A stretch of DNA of 13,979 nucleotides from an uncultured Eubacteriales bacterium (GTDB lineage: Bacteria > Bacillota > Clostridia > Oscillospirales > Ruminococcaceae). Every line of letters begins with the position of its first letter. Within the stretch, counting starts at the first letter, position 1. Under the pieces are notes generated by a model that was given only the letters and a program-made list of their open reading frames with translations, was not told the origin of the DNA and made no database searches. A program made the translations under genes and the position numbers. Location of the stretch: contig CAUHFD010000054.1 of assembly GCA_959605275.1 (NCBI GenBank), forward strand, positions 1-13,979, read 5' to 3'. Positions 1 through 6,984 of the stretch are shown here, in pieces.

Positions 1-620
1 AAGTTGATTCCCTGGATATTTGATGCATTTACACCGCAAAAAGTAGCATTAAGCATATTCATTGCCAGCGGATACAGTTGTGTATATGTAGTACTCTTGG
101 AAATATCATTCATAAACATTACATATTCCTGCGTTCCGGCGGATTTTCCTGCGCCGCCTAAAGCGACAAAATACATATCCCCTTCTTCTTTGTTCCTCAA
201 CCAGTCACATGCATTGTTCAGAATATTGTTTAGATTGCTGTTCCATTCGGAAGAGATCGACTGCGTTTGCTGATTTGATTTTCTGGAGGAAGTTTGACGG
301 GAAACGACAGTATTGTTGCCTGAGGATACCACGATTTCGCTGGAGGTTTCGACAACCGCGCTTTCGGGGTAAGAATCAAGGGAAGAATCTATGTTACTGT
401 CGGGATCAGTATTTGTGGAAAGCATACTGGATAGGATTTCACTGCTATTGGCATTTCCTGATGACGTTTGTGAAGATATGGCTGAGGTCGGATTACTTGT
501 TGTGCTTTGTACAGATACAATATCTGAAGCTGTACTAGGCTCTGCAAAAACCGGTGCAGTTCCCAACAACGCTATGATTAATAAAACTGCAACACTTTTT
601 CTGCCTCTTTGCGGGATCAT
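1..620 (-). CDS. Secreted Ser/Thr-rich surface protein, N-terminal part (runs off left edge)
   Basis: The frame is open from an ATG at 620 down to base 1, giving 206 residues without a stop. Residues 1-26 form a signal peptide: basic start (RGRK), hydrophobic core (VAVLLIIALLG) and an AxA-like end (PVFA|EP). Residues about 27-125 are a low-complexity Ser/Thr/Asn linker typical of wall-exposed stalks. From about 128 a folded domain begins, with ACDWL, YFVALGGAGKS and then a TQLYPLAMNMLNATF-GVNASNIQGIN stretch. That pattern (helix, Y-x-R/L-x-x-x-A/N-L-x-A, then 'D/N-x-x-N-x-x-G') resembles the prenyltransferase/terpene-cyclase-like alpha/alpha-toroid repeats of secreted clostridial proteins; this is family recall, not a search. 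A 5' AAAGGA lies 13 nt before the ATG, a long spacer, and an in-frame stop just upstream prevents an earlier start. Role unknown; the C-terminal anchor or partner domains lie outside the window. Confidence 0.75.
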   Translation of the reverse strand, partial: MIPQRGRKSVAVLLIIALLGTAPVFAEPSTASDIVSVQSTTSNPTSAISSQTSSGNANSSEILSSMLSTNTDPDSNIDSSLDSYPESAVVETSSEIVVSSGNNTVVSRQTSSRKSNQQTQSISSEWNSNLNNILNNACDWLRNKEEGDMYFVALGGAGKSAGTQEYVMFMNDISKSTTYTQLYPLAMNMLNATFCGVNASNIQGIN

Positions 621-714
621 CTTTAAGAACCATTCCTTTCACCTAATCGAGGGATCACGTTTCACAACTTGCTGCCAATATGTTATTTATCTGAAAATAT
701 ACTTCTACTATTAA

Positions 715-743
715 ATTATAGTATAAAAGATTCAAATAGTCTA
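715..743 (-). promoter_or_regulatory. Sigma-A-type promoter for the secreted protein
   Basis: On the minus strand TAGACT (738-743) and a perfect TATAAT (715-720) are separated by exactly 17 bp, about 95 bp upstream of the ATG at 620. The -35 matches 4 of 6 consensus bases. No other gene lies between. Confidence 0.65.
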
Positions 744-778
744 GTTGTTTTTATATAAAAAGTATGAAAAATATTTTG

Positions 779-955
779 TTATATATTGCCAGATTTGGAT
801 TTTCCGTTATTTTCTTGGTTTGGATGTACCTTTTCCTCCTTTTTATAGTAATGACAGCCGCATACAGCGGTACTGCTTATTTCCGGAATAAAATTTAAAT
901 TGCAATATCCGTCCTTTTGATAAATGCAATCTGTGTTGCAAGAAATCATATTCAT
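779..955 (-). CDS. Small Cys-rich protein, DUF1540-like
   Basis: This is a 58-residue protein starting MNMISCNTDC. Cysteines are at positions 6, 10, 18, 32 and 34, and the CxxxC-x-Y-x-K-D-G-Y-C-N-L pattern resembles small clostridial DUF1540-type proteins, which are sometimes labelled hydroxymyristoyl-ACP dehydratase by misannotation. The cysteine spacing suggests metal binding, which is inferred. The tail after residue 38 is hydrophilic (Lys, Asn, Gln). I chose the ATG at 955 because AAAGGA lies 9 nt upstream; a longer reading from a TTG at 973 would place that ribosome binding site inside the gene. No terminator is visible after it, so transcription may read into the secreted-protein gene, although that gene has its own promoter. 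Function unknown. Confidence 0.7.
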   Translation of the reverse strand: MNMISCNTDCIYQKDGYCNLNFIPEISSTAVCGCHYYKKEEKVHPNQENNGKSKSGNI

Positions 956-1439
956 CACATAAATTCCTTTCAATCTGACAGTTTTAATTTTAGATAACAG
1001 ATAAAACGCGTTTCATTTCCTTTCGAAGTTACGCCGTTGCCATGAGTAAGCAGAACAAGAACCATAAATTTATTTTGTAATGAATATGAGGGAATATTCA
1101 TAGAATATGATTTATTTTTGCTTTGCCGGAACAAGGAGTTACGTTTTCCGGGCGGCAGCCGGTTGGTGAATGACATTTTATTGTGTGTTGGATCAGCCAC
1201 AGAAAGATTATTAGAAATCTATTCTATTTTTTCTCAAAAGACTATCATAAAAAAGAAATTTCAAGCAACAATAAAACAAGGAAATGAAAAAAATAAATGG
1301 GAAAAACGAAAATATCTGCCTATATGGTTTTATAAAAGAATTGCTTCGGATTTAGCCTGTCAAATTTTGATTTGTTCAGCAGACATTTATAAAAATTGCA
1401 GTGATTTTCCCGTATTAATGCGAAAGGCGTGATGCTGAT
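956..1439. other. Intergenic region with no convincing gene
   Basis: About 480 bp between a minus-strand and a plus-strand gene. Two overlapping frames are open here (970-1200 minus, 1118-1432 plus), but neither has a fitting ribosome binding site or a recognisable domain. There is an inverted repeat TGAATAT-GAGGGA-ATATTCA at 1081-1100 and a palindrome AAACGCGTTT at 1004-1013. I found no good promoter for the downstream efflux operon; a TTGATT/TATAAA pair at 1367-1393 has only a 15 bp spacer and is weak. Confidence 0.5.
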
Positions 1440-2420
1440 ATGAAAAAATATATTACCTTATCGCTGATCACAGCAGTTTTATTGATAATCAGTGCATTTG
1501 TTCCGTCGTGGATTGCCGATTCCCGCGTGGAGGTGACGCTTACTACGGTAAAGGCGGATGAGTATACAGAATCTGTCATTGCAAACGGAAGCATTGAATA
1601 TGACCGTAAGAAAGAAGTGTATAGCGATCTGCCTGTGATACCCGAACAAGTACTTGTGGAGATAGGCGATCATGTTGAAGTAGGCGACCTGCTTGCAACG
1701 GTGAATGTCGAAGACACCTGTGCAGCCGCAATCAATATCCTGAATCTGGGAAACAGCAATATTCCTGCTGAGGTGGTAAGCGCATTGTCCGGCTATGACA
1801 CCGAGGTGTCAAAACTGGTGGACATGATACCGGATAAAATCATAGCTAATGCCAGCGGAACGGTTACCGAATTGACCATGGTAAAAGGAGCGATCGCCAT
1901 GCCGACTTCTTCTTTGGCAGTGATTTCCGAATCGGATCAATTACAGGCAAAACTTGCGGTTAATGAGGCATCTGTTTCAAAGGTAAAAACCGGGCAAAAA
2001 GTTACCATTAGCGGTACGGGATTTAAAAATCGATCTTATACCGGTGTTGTAAAGAAAGTATATCCCACTGCGCGTAAACAATACGTGGGCACGACGCAGG
2101 AAACGGTAGTAGATGTTATTGTTGATTTTGATCGGCTTGACGATCAAATCAAATCGGGTTTTTCGGTAAAAGCCGTGATAGAAACTGCCCCGAAAAAAGA
2201 GTTTTATACGCTTCCATATGAATGTATCGAACAGGATGAAAAAGGGGAATATGTATATATTTATCAGTATGGCAAGGCGTGGAAAAAATACATTGAAACG
2301 GGAATAGAAAAAACGGATACGGTTGAAATTAAGTCCGGGATTGAATGGGATGATCGGGTGATTACCAATGCTTCTAAGGTGGAACATAATATGTTTGTAA
2401 AGGTAATCGGTCAGGAATAG
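1440..2420 (+). CDS. Membrane fusion protein of an ABC efflux system (MacA/HlyD-like)
   Basis: 326 residues. Residues 4-24 form an N-terminal membrane anchor. Two lipoyl half-motifs follow: VLVEIGDHVEVGDLLATV at 71-88 and IIANASGTVTELTMVKGAIA at 134-153. Only about 45 residues separate them, so the long coiled-coil hairpin of Gram-negative MacA is absent, as expected in a cell without an outer membrane. A beta-barrel segment follows (about 165-235; KVKTGQKVTISGTGF), and a membrane-proximal domain fills 240-326. The protein should sit outside the membrane and join a MacB-type permease. It is co-directional with the permease gene, 40 bp downstream, but no ATPase gene lies between or beside them. 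The ATG is preceded by GAAAGG about 12 nt upstream, a somewhat long spacer. The substrate cannot be told. Confidence 0.85.
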   Translation: MKKYITLSLITAVLLIISAFVPSWIADSRVEVTLTTVKADEYTESVIANGSIEYDRKKEVYSDLPVIPEQVLVEIGDHVEVGDLLATVNVEDTCAAAINILNLGNSNIPAEVVSALSGYDTEVSKLVDMIPDKIIANASGTVTELTMVKGAIAMPTSSLAVISESDQLQAKLAVNEASVSKVKTGQKVTISGTGFKNRSYTGVVKKVYPTARKQYVGTTQETVVDVIVDFDRLDDQIKSGFSVKAVIETAPKKEFYTLPYECIEQDEKGEYVYIYQYGKAWKKYIETGIEKTDTVEIKSGIEWDDRVITNASKVEHNMFVKVIGQE

Positions 2421-2443
2421 TGCTATCCACTAGTTTTATAAAA

Positions 2444-2478
2444 GGAGGACGTGCCGCAAATTGCGTCGCAGATCCATT
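2444..2478 (+). promoter_or_regulatory. SD, imperfect hairpin and two candidate starts of the permease gene
   Basis: A GGAGG (2444-2448) is followed by an inverted repeat, GTGCCGC (2451-2457) against GCGTCGC (2463-2469), with one mismatch, one wobble pair and a 5-nt loop. The TTG at 2461 lies in the loop and 3' arm. If the hairpin forms, the ATG at 2479 is effectively 11 nt from the SD. The stem is short, so this is only suggestive. Confidence 0.35.
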
Positions 2479-3666
2479 ATGTACAATTGTATTAAAAACG
2501 GCTTGAAAAATATTTTCAGAAAAAAATTGAGATCTTTACTGACCATTTCGGGTGTTATGATCGGTGTTATTTCGGTTATTATTATATCATCTATCGGAGA
2601 TATCGGAAAGCATACCATTAACCAAGAGCTAGACAGCCTCGGAATGAACGGATTATCTATCGGAACCGACAAATCGGTTACCGGAAAGGATTTGGCTGTA
2701 AAAGAATTGGAACTGCTACAGTCCCAAAGTCTGGTGTATGATGCGACACCGCTTATCATGCAATACAGCGGTGTTAAAATCAAAGGGGAAACCGGTAAGT
2801 GTTTGATATGGGGAATCAGCAACAGCGCTAAGAAAATCATTTCTCTGAATGTAAAATATGGGCGGCTGATTAATGAAAGTGACTTAAACAGCATGTCAAA
2901 TGTTTGTGTGGTAGATGAATCAATGGCACAGCAATCCTATCAGCGGGGAAATATTGTCGGAAAAACAATATCGTTGTTGTTGGACGGCGGTTATCAGGAA
3001 TTTGAGGTGGTTGGTGTAGTGGAAACCGGAGGAAATGTCCTGCAGAGTTTATTGGGGGAATATGTGCCCACTTTTCTTTATTTGCCATATACGACAATGC
3101 AGAACATGACCGGCAGAACCGGATTTGACCAGATTGCGGTGAAATTAAAAAGCGATGTTGATCCGCAAACCGCTGCCGAGCAGTTAACGGATGTTTTGGA
3201 AAATAGCAATAAAATACCGAATTCTATTAAAGTAGAAAATCTGAGCAGTCATAAAGATCAGCTAAACAGCGTTTTGGATACCGTATCCTTTATTTTGTCG
3301 GTCATCGGCGGAATTTCTATGATTGTGGCAGGACTGTCAATTATGACCGTGATGCTGGTTTCGGTCAATGAACGAACACGGGAGATTGGGATAAAAAAAT
3401 CAATTGGAGCCAGTAAGGGAACGATTTTGTTGGAGTTTTTGGTGGAGTCTTTTTTCATCACGGCAATCGGCAGCTTGGGAGGCGCTGCGATTGGTGTAGG
3501 AACGGTAGTTGCCGGCAGTCTGGCATTGGGGATCGAGGTCATGATCAACTTGCCTCTGATTTTGTTTTGCATCGGATTTGCCATGGCAGTTGGAATTATA
3601 TTCGGCATTTATCCTGCTTTTAAAGCTGCAAACCTGAAACCTGTGGACGCACTTCGAGCCGATTAA
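2461..3666 (+). CDS. MacB/FtsX-type ABC transporter permease
   Basis: 401 residues from a TTG, or 395 from the ATG at 2479. It has the standard layout: TM1 at about 26-46 (LLTISGVMIGVISVIIISSIG), a large MacB-PCD extracytoplasmic domain at about 47-270, and an FtsX domain with three membrane helices (about 275-302, 322-352, 362-385). The cytoplasmic NERTREIGIKKSIGAS motif (303-318) and the C-terminal GIYPAFKAANLKPVDALR are intact; the former is the region that contacts the ATPase in this family, so the permease looks functional and in need of a partner. GGAGG at 2444-2448 lies 12 nt from the TTG and 30 nt from the ATG, and a hairpin occupies the interval, so the true start is uncertain. Family members usually begin near MYNCIKNG, which favours 2479. 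Confidence 0.88.
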   Translation: MRRRSIMYNCIKNGLKNIFRKKLRSLLTISGVMIGVISVIIISSIGDIGKHTINQELDSLGMNGLSIGTDKSVTGKDLAVKELELLQSQSLVYDATPLIMQYSGVKIKGETGKCLIWGISNSAKKIISLNVKYGRLINESDLNSMSNVCVVDESMAQQSYQRGNIVGKTISLLLDGGYQEFEVVGVVETGGNVLQSLLGEYVPTFLYLPYTTMQNMTGRTGFDQIAVKLKSDVDPQTAAEQLTDVLENSNKIPNSIKVENLSSHKDQLNSVLDTVSFILSVIGGISMIVAGLSIMTVMLVSVNERTREIGIKKSIGASKGTILLEFLVESFFITAIGSLGGAAIGVGTVVAGSLALGIEVMINLPLILFCIGFAMAVGIIFGIYPAFKAANLKPVDALRAD

Positions 3667-3747
3667 TAATCAGTAACCGGGTGATATCTTTCTGATTTGG
3701 ATCATATATATATAAATAGTAAGGTCTGAAAGAAAGGAATGATATAA

Positions 3748-4038
3748 ATGGCTTGCAGAATAGCGGACATGCGTCATAAAGAGGTAATCAATGTAAAAGA
3801 CGGCGTAAAAATCGGATATGTAGACGACGTGGAATTTGATACGGTGAGCGCCGAGCTGACGGCATTGGTGGTTTATGGAAAATCAAGATTCTTCGGGTTG
3901 TTCGGCAGAGAGGAAGATATTGTGATAACCTGGCAGGATATTGAGGTGATTGGAGAAGATACGGTTTTGGTGTCTTTTGATGCGATCCGTACAAGGCCAA
4001 GCAAAAAGGTGGGCTTCTTTTCCAAGTTGTTTGATTAG
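3748..4038 (+). CDS. YlmC/YmxH-family PRC-barrel protein (sporulation-associated)
   Basis: 96 residues. The N-terminus (CRIADMRHKEVINVKDGVKIGYVDDVEFD, here split as CRIADMRHKEVI and GVKIGYVDDVEFD) and the central RFFGLFGREEDIVITWQDIEVIGEDTVLV are the signatures of the YlmC/YmxH family. This is a small PRC-barrel family found across spore-forming Firmicutes; its molecular role is not settled. AAAGGA sits 10 nt before the ATG. The C-terminus carries a short basic/aromatic tail (KKVGFFSKLF) after the barrel. It is 81 bp from the permease stop, and the AT-rich gap contains a TATATATATATAAA run but no well-spaced -35. A strong terminator follows. The family call is confident; involvement in sporulation is inferred from the family only. 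Confidence 0.88.
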   Translation: MACRIADMRHKEVINVKDGVKIGYVDDVEFDTVSAELTALVVYGKSRFFGLFGREEDIVITWQDIEVIGEDTVLVSFDAIRTRPSKKVGFFSKLFD

Positions 4039-4081
4039 CGATACGGATGATTCTTGCTGTACTGAGATTTATCTGAAAATG

Positions 4082-4123
4082 AAAAGGAGCCGCCGCAATT
4101 TTATGTTGCGGCGGCTCCTTTTT
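4082..4123. terminator. Strong bidirectional Rho-independent terminator
   Basis: GGAGCCGCCGCAA (4086-4098) pairs perfectly with TTGCGGCGGCTCC (4106-4118), extended by AAAA/TTTT on the flanks; the loop is 7 nt. It lies between the convergent YlmC-type and AI-2E-family genes and has U-runs in both directions. Confidence 0.93.
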
Positions 4124-4170
4124 GACAGCGCGTGAATCGTGACGTAGTATCGGATAAAAGTTGCTTCCAA

Positions 4171-5364
4171 TTAATCTGGCTTATTCTGATTTTTGGGCGG
4201 AACAGAGCTGTGTATAATAATTGTTTTGTTTTTTTCTTTGCTGACACTGTTGTTGTAATCGGGAGTACCGTTTTTTTGGTTTGCCCAACGGCGGATTAAT
4301 TCATAAATAACAGAGGTGGTGGGAATTGCCAGAAGCATTCCCAGAATACCGAATAAGCTACCGCTGACAATTACTGCCGACAGTACCCAGATAGCAGGCA
4401 GACCGACTGAATTGCCGACTACCTTCGGATAAATAATATTGGATTCTAATTGTTGTAACACGATAATGAAAACAATAAACCAAATCGCACGGATAGGATT
4501 GTCAAGGAATAAAATAAATGCGCAGGGGATCGCCCCTATGATGGGACCGACAAACGGAATCAAATTAAATAAAGCAGTAATCGTACTGATTAAAACTGCA
4601 TATTTAAATCCGAAAACAGTCATACCGATAAAGCATAAAATACCCAGAATGAGTGCTTCGGTTAATTGCCCACTGATAAAAGAAGAAAAAGTGGTGGAAA
4701 TCATGCCGAGTAATTCAACCGTACGGTCGTAGTATTTCTTTTTTAATCCGGCTTTTAAAATGCGTTTTCCGTGATTTACCAGCTTTTTCTTTTGCGAAAG
4801 AGCATAGATGGAAATCACAATACCGACAATGCTGTCGGTCACTGTGCCGATAATACCGGAGGAAATATTTACAATGTTGGTAAAAAGATCCGTCAAGATA
4901 GTAGGGAGATTTTTGGCGAAATCTAATAGCTTTTGTTCAATGCCGAATTCTTCCCACCAATTATGTCCGCCGAAATTGAGCGCTTTTACTGTGAAATTTT
5001 TAATGTTGTCATAGTATTCGTTTAAATTGGATACAAATAAATTAACGCTGTTTCCGAGCTGCGGGATGATGAAAATGATAATACCGGCGATGATGCCCAA
5101 AGCAAGCAGATATAAAATAATCAGTGAAATAATATCATTAACTCTGGGATTTATTTTCGGAATCATCCAGGCGAGTATTTTTTTAATCCGTTCATATGGA
5201 CGATTGAGTATAAATGCAATTGTGGCACCGATAATGATTGGGCGGAGCGCACGCAGTACAATTGCCAGATAACCGGCAATGTCCTTATAATTCCATAATG
5301 CGAAAGCAATCAATAAGGTGGCTGCTGCGCAGAAAAAATAGGTTTTTAAGAATTTTTTATCCAT
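4171..5364 (-). CDS. AI-2E family transporter (PerM/YtvI-like membrane protein)
   Basis: 397 residues with about seven or eight membrane segments: hydrophobic stretches at about 10-24, 32-53, 76-101, 165-188, 234-262, 264-290, 292-306 and 325-355. A soluble loop with helices lies at about 102-160. Family signatures are FNLIPFVGPIIGAIP (266-280) and QQLESNIIYPKVVGNSVGLP (304-323). Members export various small molecules or ions; the AI-2 role of the name-giving TqsA cannot be transferred. The C-terminal 35 residues are hydrophilic and likely cytoplasmic. The usual SD position before the ATG holds only CGGA; the better GGAAAGGA is 30 nt upstream, with a palindrome between. Confidence 0.88.
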   Translation of the reverse strand: MDKKFLKTYFFCAAATLLIAFALWNYKDIAGYLAIVLRALRPIIIGATIAFILNRPYERIKKILAWMIPKINPRVNDIISLIILYLLALGIIAGIIIFIIPQLGNSVNLFVSNLNEYYDNIKNFTVKALNFGGHNWWEEFGIEQKLLDFAKNLPTILTDLFTNIVNISSGIIGTVTDSIVGIVISIYALSQKKKLVNHGKRILKAGLKKKYYDRTVELLGMISTTFSSFISGQLTEALILGILCFIGMTVFGFKYAVLISTITALFNLIPFVGPIIGAIPCAFILFLDNPIRAIWFIVFIIVLQQLESNIIYPKVVGNSVGLPAIWVLSAVIVSGSLFGILGMLLAIPTTSVIYELIRRWANQKNGTPDYNNSVSKEKNKTIIIHSSVPPKNQNKPD

Positions 5365-5375
5365 ATTTGTTCCGA

Positions 5376-5391
5376 TGAACGATGTCGTTCA
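5376..5391 (-). repeat. Perfect inverted repeat in the AI-2E transporter leader
   Basis: TGAACGA-TG-TCGTTCA (plus strand) is a perfect 7-bp inverted repeat between the likely SD (GGAAAGGA, 5395-5402 on the minus strand) and the ATG at 5364. It could be an operator just downstream of the transcription start or a small RNA hairpin (6 bp with a 4-nt loop). Confidence 0.5.
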
Positions 5392-5406
5392 AAATCCTTT
5401 CCTGTT

Positions 5407-5435
5407 AATATAAGACAGATATAGCATAAGTACAA
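5407..5435 (-). promoter_or_regulatory. Candidate promoter for the AI-2E transporter gene
   Basis: On the minus strand TTGTAC (5430-5435) and TATATT (5407-5412) are 17 bp apart. The -10 matches 5 of 6 bases and the -35 only 3 of 6. It would give a leader of about 35 nt. Confidence 0.45.
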
Positions 5436-5534
5436 TAAAACAAAACAGTATGGCAAATATCATGTTTACAATTGATTTATTTTTGCACGAGGGTCAAGAA
5501 CAAAAACAAGATTTTATAAGGAATGGTGATTCGC

Positions 5535-6338
5535 ATGAAAAAGTCCGTTATGAATCTGTTAAAAGGTGTAGCAATCGGTTCGTCCATGCTGATTCCCGGT
5601 GTCAGCGGGGGAACGATGGCAATTATTCTAGGTGTTTATGATAAGATCGTCCATGCGGTCAGCAGCTTTTTAAAAAATAAAAAAGAGAACGCGTTGCTTC
5701 TGATTCAGATTGGACTGGGCGGAGTGATTGGTGCATGGCTGCTTGCCGGATGTTTGTCGAGTGTGGTAGCGGCGTACCGAAAGCCTATGATGTTTTTATT
5801 TTTGGGCGCGATTTTGGGAAGTATACCGTCATTGGTAAAAAAGACAGGAATAAAAAGACCAAAACCGATACACGCCGTGTATTTTTTGACCGGATTATCG
5901 ATTGTGCTAGTTTTGTCTTTTTTGCCTGAGCGTTTGTTTCAATTTTCAAAAATGGGAGCATTCAGTTTTTTTATTCTGATGTTTGCCGGTATCATCATTG
6001 CGGTTGCTCTGGTGCTTCCGGGTATCAGCGCATCATATATGCTGGTGATGTTAGGAATTTATGACACCGTTTTGTATGCTATTGTCCATTTCAACTTTTT
6101 GTTTTTAGTTCCTTTGGCAATAGGTACAATATTGGGGGTATTATTGACTACCAGATTATTGGAACGAGCGATGGACCGACATGCAGGCGTAACTTATTTA
6201 ACGATCATCGGATTTGTTGCGGGGTCTTTGCTGGAGGTTTTTCCGGGAATTCCCGCGGGGATAGAAATACTTGTGTGCGCTGTTACTCTGTTGATTGGTT
6301 TTTTTGTTATCTTTTTCCTTTCCGGCCTCAATGATTGA
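5535..6338 (+). CDS. popT: DUF368 membrane protein, PopT-type undecaprenyl-phosphate translocase candidate
   Basis: 267 residues from the ATG at 5535, which has GGTGA 5 nt upstream; the ATG at 5523 would touch the AAGGA and is rejected. The polytopic protein carries the family's internal duplication: LIPGVSGGTMAIILGVYD at 19-36 and LVLPGISASYMLVMLGIYD at 159-177, each the start of a re-entrant or membrane half. DUF368 proteins have been shown to recycle undecaprenyl phosphate across the membrane for wall synthesis; that activity is taken from the family. Divergent from the AI-2E transporter, 170 bp away. Its last 141 bp also lie inside the convergent flavin reductase frame, and there is no terminator between the two. 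The symbol follows the family name and is tentative. Confidence 0.87.
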   Translation: MKKSVMNLLKGVAIGSSMLIPGVSGGTMAIILGVYDKIVHAVSSFLKNKKENALLLIQIGLGGVIGAWLLAGCLSSVVAAYRKPMMFLFLGAILGSIPSLVKKTGIKRPKPIHAVYFLTGLSIVLVLSFLPERLFQFSKMGAFSFFILMFAGIIIAVALVLPGISASYMLVMLGIYDTVLYAIVHFNFLFLVPLAIGTILGVLLTTRLLERAMDRHAGVTYLTIIGFVAGSLLEVFPGIPAGIEILVCAVTLLIGFFVIFFLSGLND

Positions 6339-6929
6339 TTGCTTTTTATTTTTCGCGCCTTTTTTCTTTGGCTTTTTGCGTACCGAAAAACCGAAAGTGC
6401 CTATTTTTTCGCCCAATTCAAAATATTCCCCATGTGCAAATGCCGCAAGTTTGCATCGATCCAGATGAAGCTTGCCCTGTGCGTCGATCAACGTTTCATC
6501 AACATGAACAGCGAGTATTTCAGCTAAAAACATATCATGAGAGCCAAGCGGAATGATTTGTGTTACCTTGCATTCCATACTCAGCGGGCATTCATCAATC
6601 ATTGGAGCGGTGATTTCGGTGGAGGAAACCGGAGTGAGCTGCATTTCTTTGAATTTGTCAATCTGCGCGCCTGACCGTACACCGCAAAAATCTACTGCGC
6701 GGACCAAATCAGAAGTCGCTAAATTGATGACAAATTCGCCGGAATCCTTTATAATAGAATAGGAATACCGCGTAGGGCGAACCGAAATGTATGTTTTGGG
6801 CGGTATGGTGTTGATGATGCCGGTCCAGGCAACGGTCAGAACATTAGGTTGCTCCGGCGTTCCGCAGGAAACCATTACCGGAGGGAGCGGAGCAATCAGC
6901 GCACCGCCTTTCCATTTTGTTTTTTTCAT
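6198..6929 (-). CDS. Flavin reductase-like (FMN-binding split barrel) protein with extended basic tail
   Basis: 243 residues. Residues 1-185 are a typical flavin reductase-like domain: GGALIAPLPPVMVSCGTPEQP (split as GGALIAPLPPV, MVSCGTPEQP) at the N-terminus, NVLTVAWTGIINTIPP (29-44), ISVRPTRYSYSII, EFVINLATSDL and CPLSMECKV, ending GEKIGTFGFSVRKK. Such proteins bind FMN and reduce flavin or act as small redox carriers. I start at the ATG at 6929 because GGAG lies 5 nt upstream and the family begins with this motif; the frame continues upstream to 7109, which would overlap the divergent gene. Residues 186-243 are a Lys/Arg/Asn/Gln-rich tail absent from a usual 185-190 residue member; residues 198-243 are encoded antisense to the end of the DUF368 gene. 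The tail probably arose by loss of the original stop. Confidence 0.85.
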   Translation of the reverse strand: MKKTKWKGGALIAPLPPVMVSCGTPEQPNVLTVAWTGIINTIPPKTYISVRPTRYSYSIIKDSGEFVINLATSDLVRAVDFCGVRSGAQIDKFKEMQLTPVSSTEITAPMIDECPLSMECKVTQIIPLGSHDMFLAEILAVHVDETLIDAQGKLHLDRCKLAAFAHGEYFELGEKIGTFGFSVRKKPKKKGAKNKKQSIIEAGKEKDNKKTNQQSNSAHKYFYPRGNSRKNLQQRPRNKSDDR

Positions 6930-6984
6930 AAAGGCTCCAATCTGTCGTGTGATGACAATATCGTTTAAAAGAGGATGAATAAAA

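Noticed and set aside
1081..1100. TGAATAT/ATATTCA inverted repeat as an operator
   Set aside because: Seven AT-rich base pairs with no promoter beside it; within chance for this composition.
970..1200. 76-codon minus-strand reading containing VLVLLTHGNG, faintly like a caspase-type LLSHG motif
   Set aside because: No second catalytic motif, no SD, and overlap with another random reading; the similarity is too short.
1367..1393. TTGATT/TATAAA as promoter of the efflux genes
   Set aside because: A 15-bp spacer is too short for a confident sigma-A call.
1118..1432. 104-codon plus-strand reading just before the membrane fusion protein
   Set aside because: No domain or SD, Lys/Asn-rich composition as expected from AT-rich DNA; likely chance.
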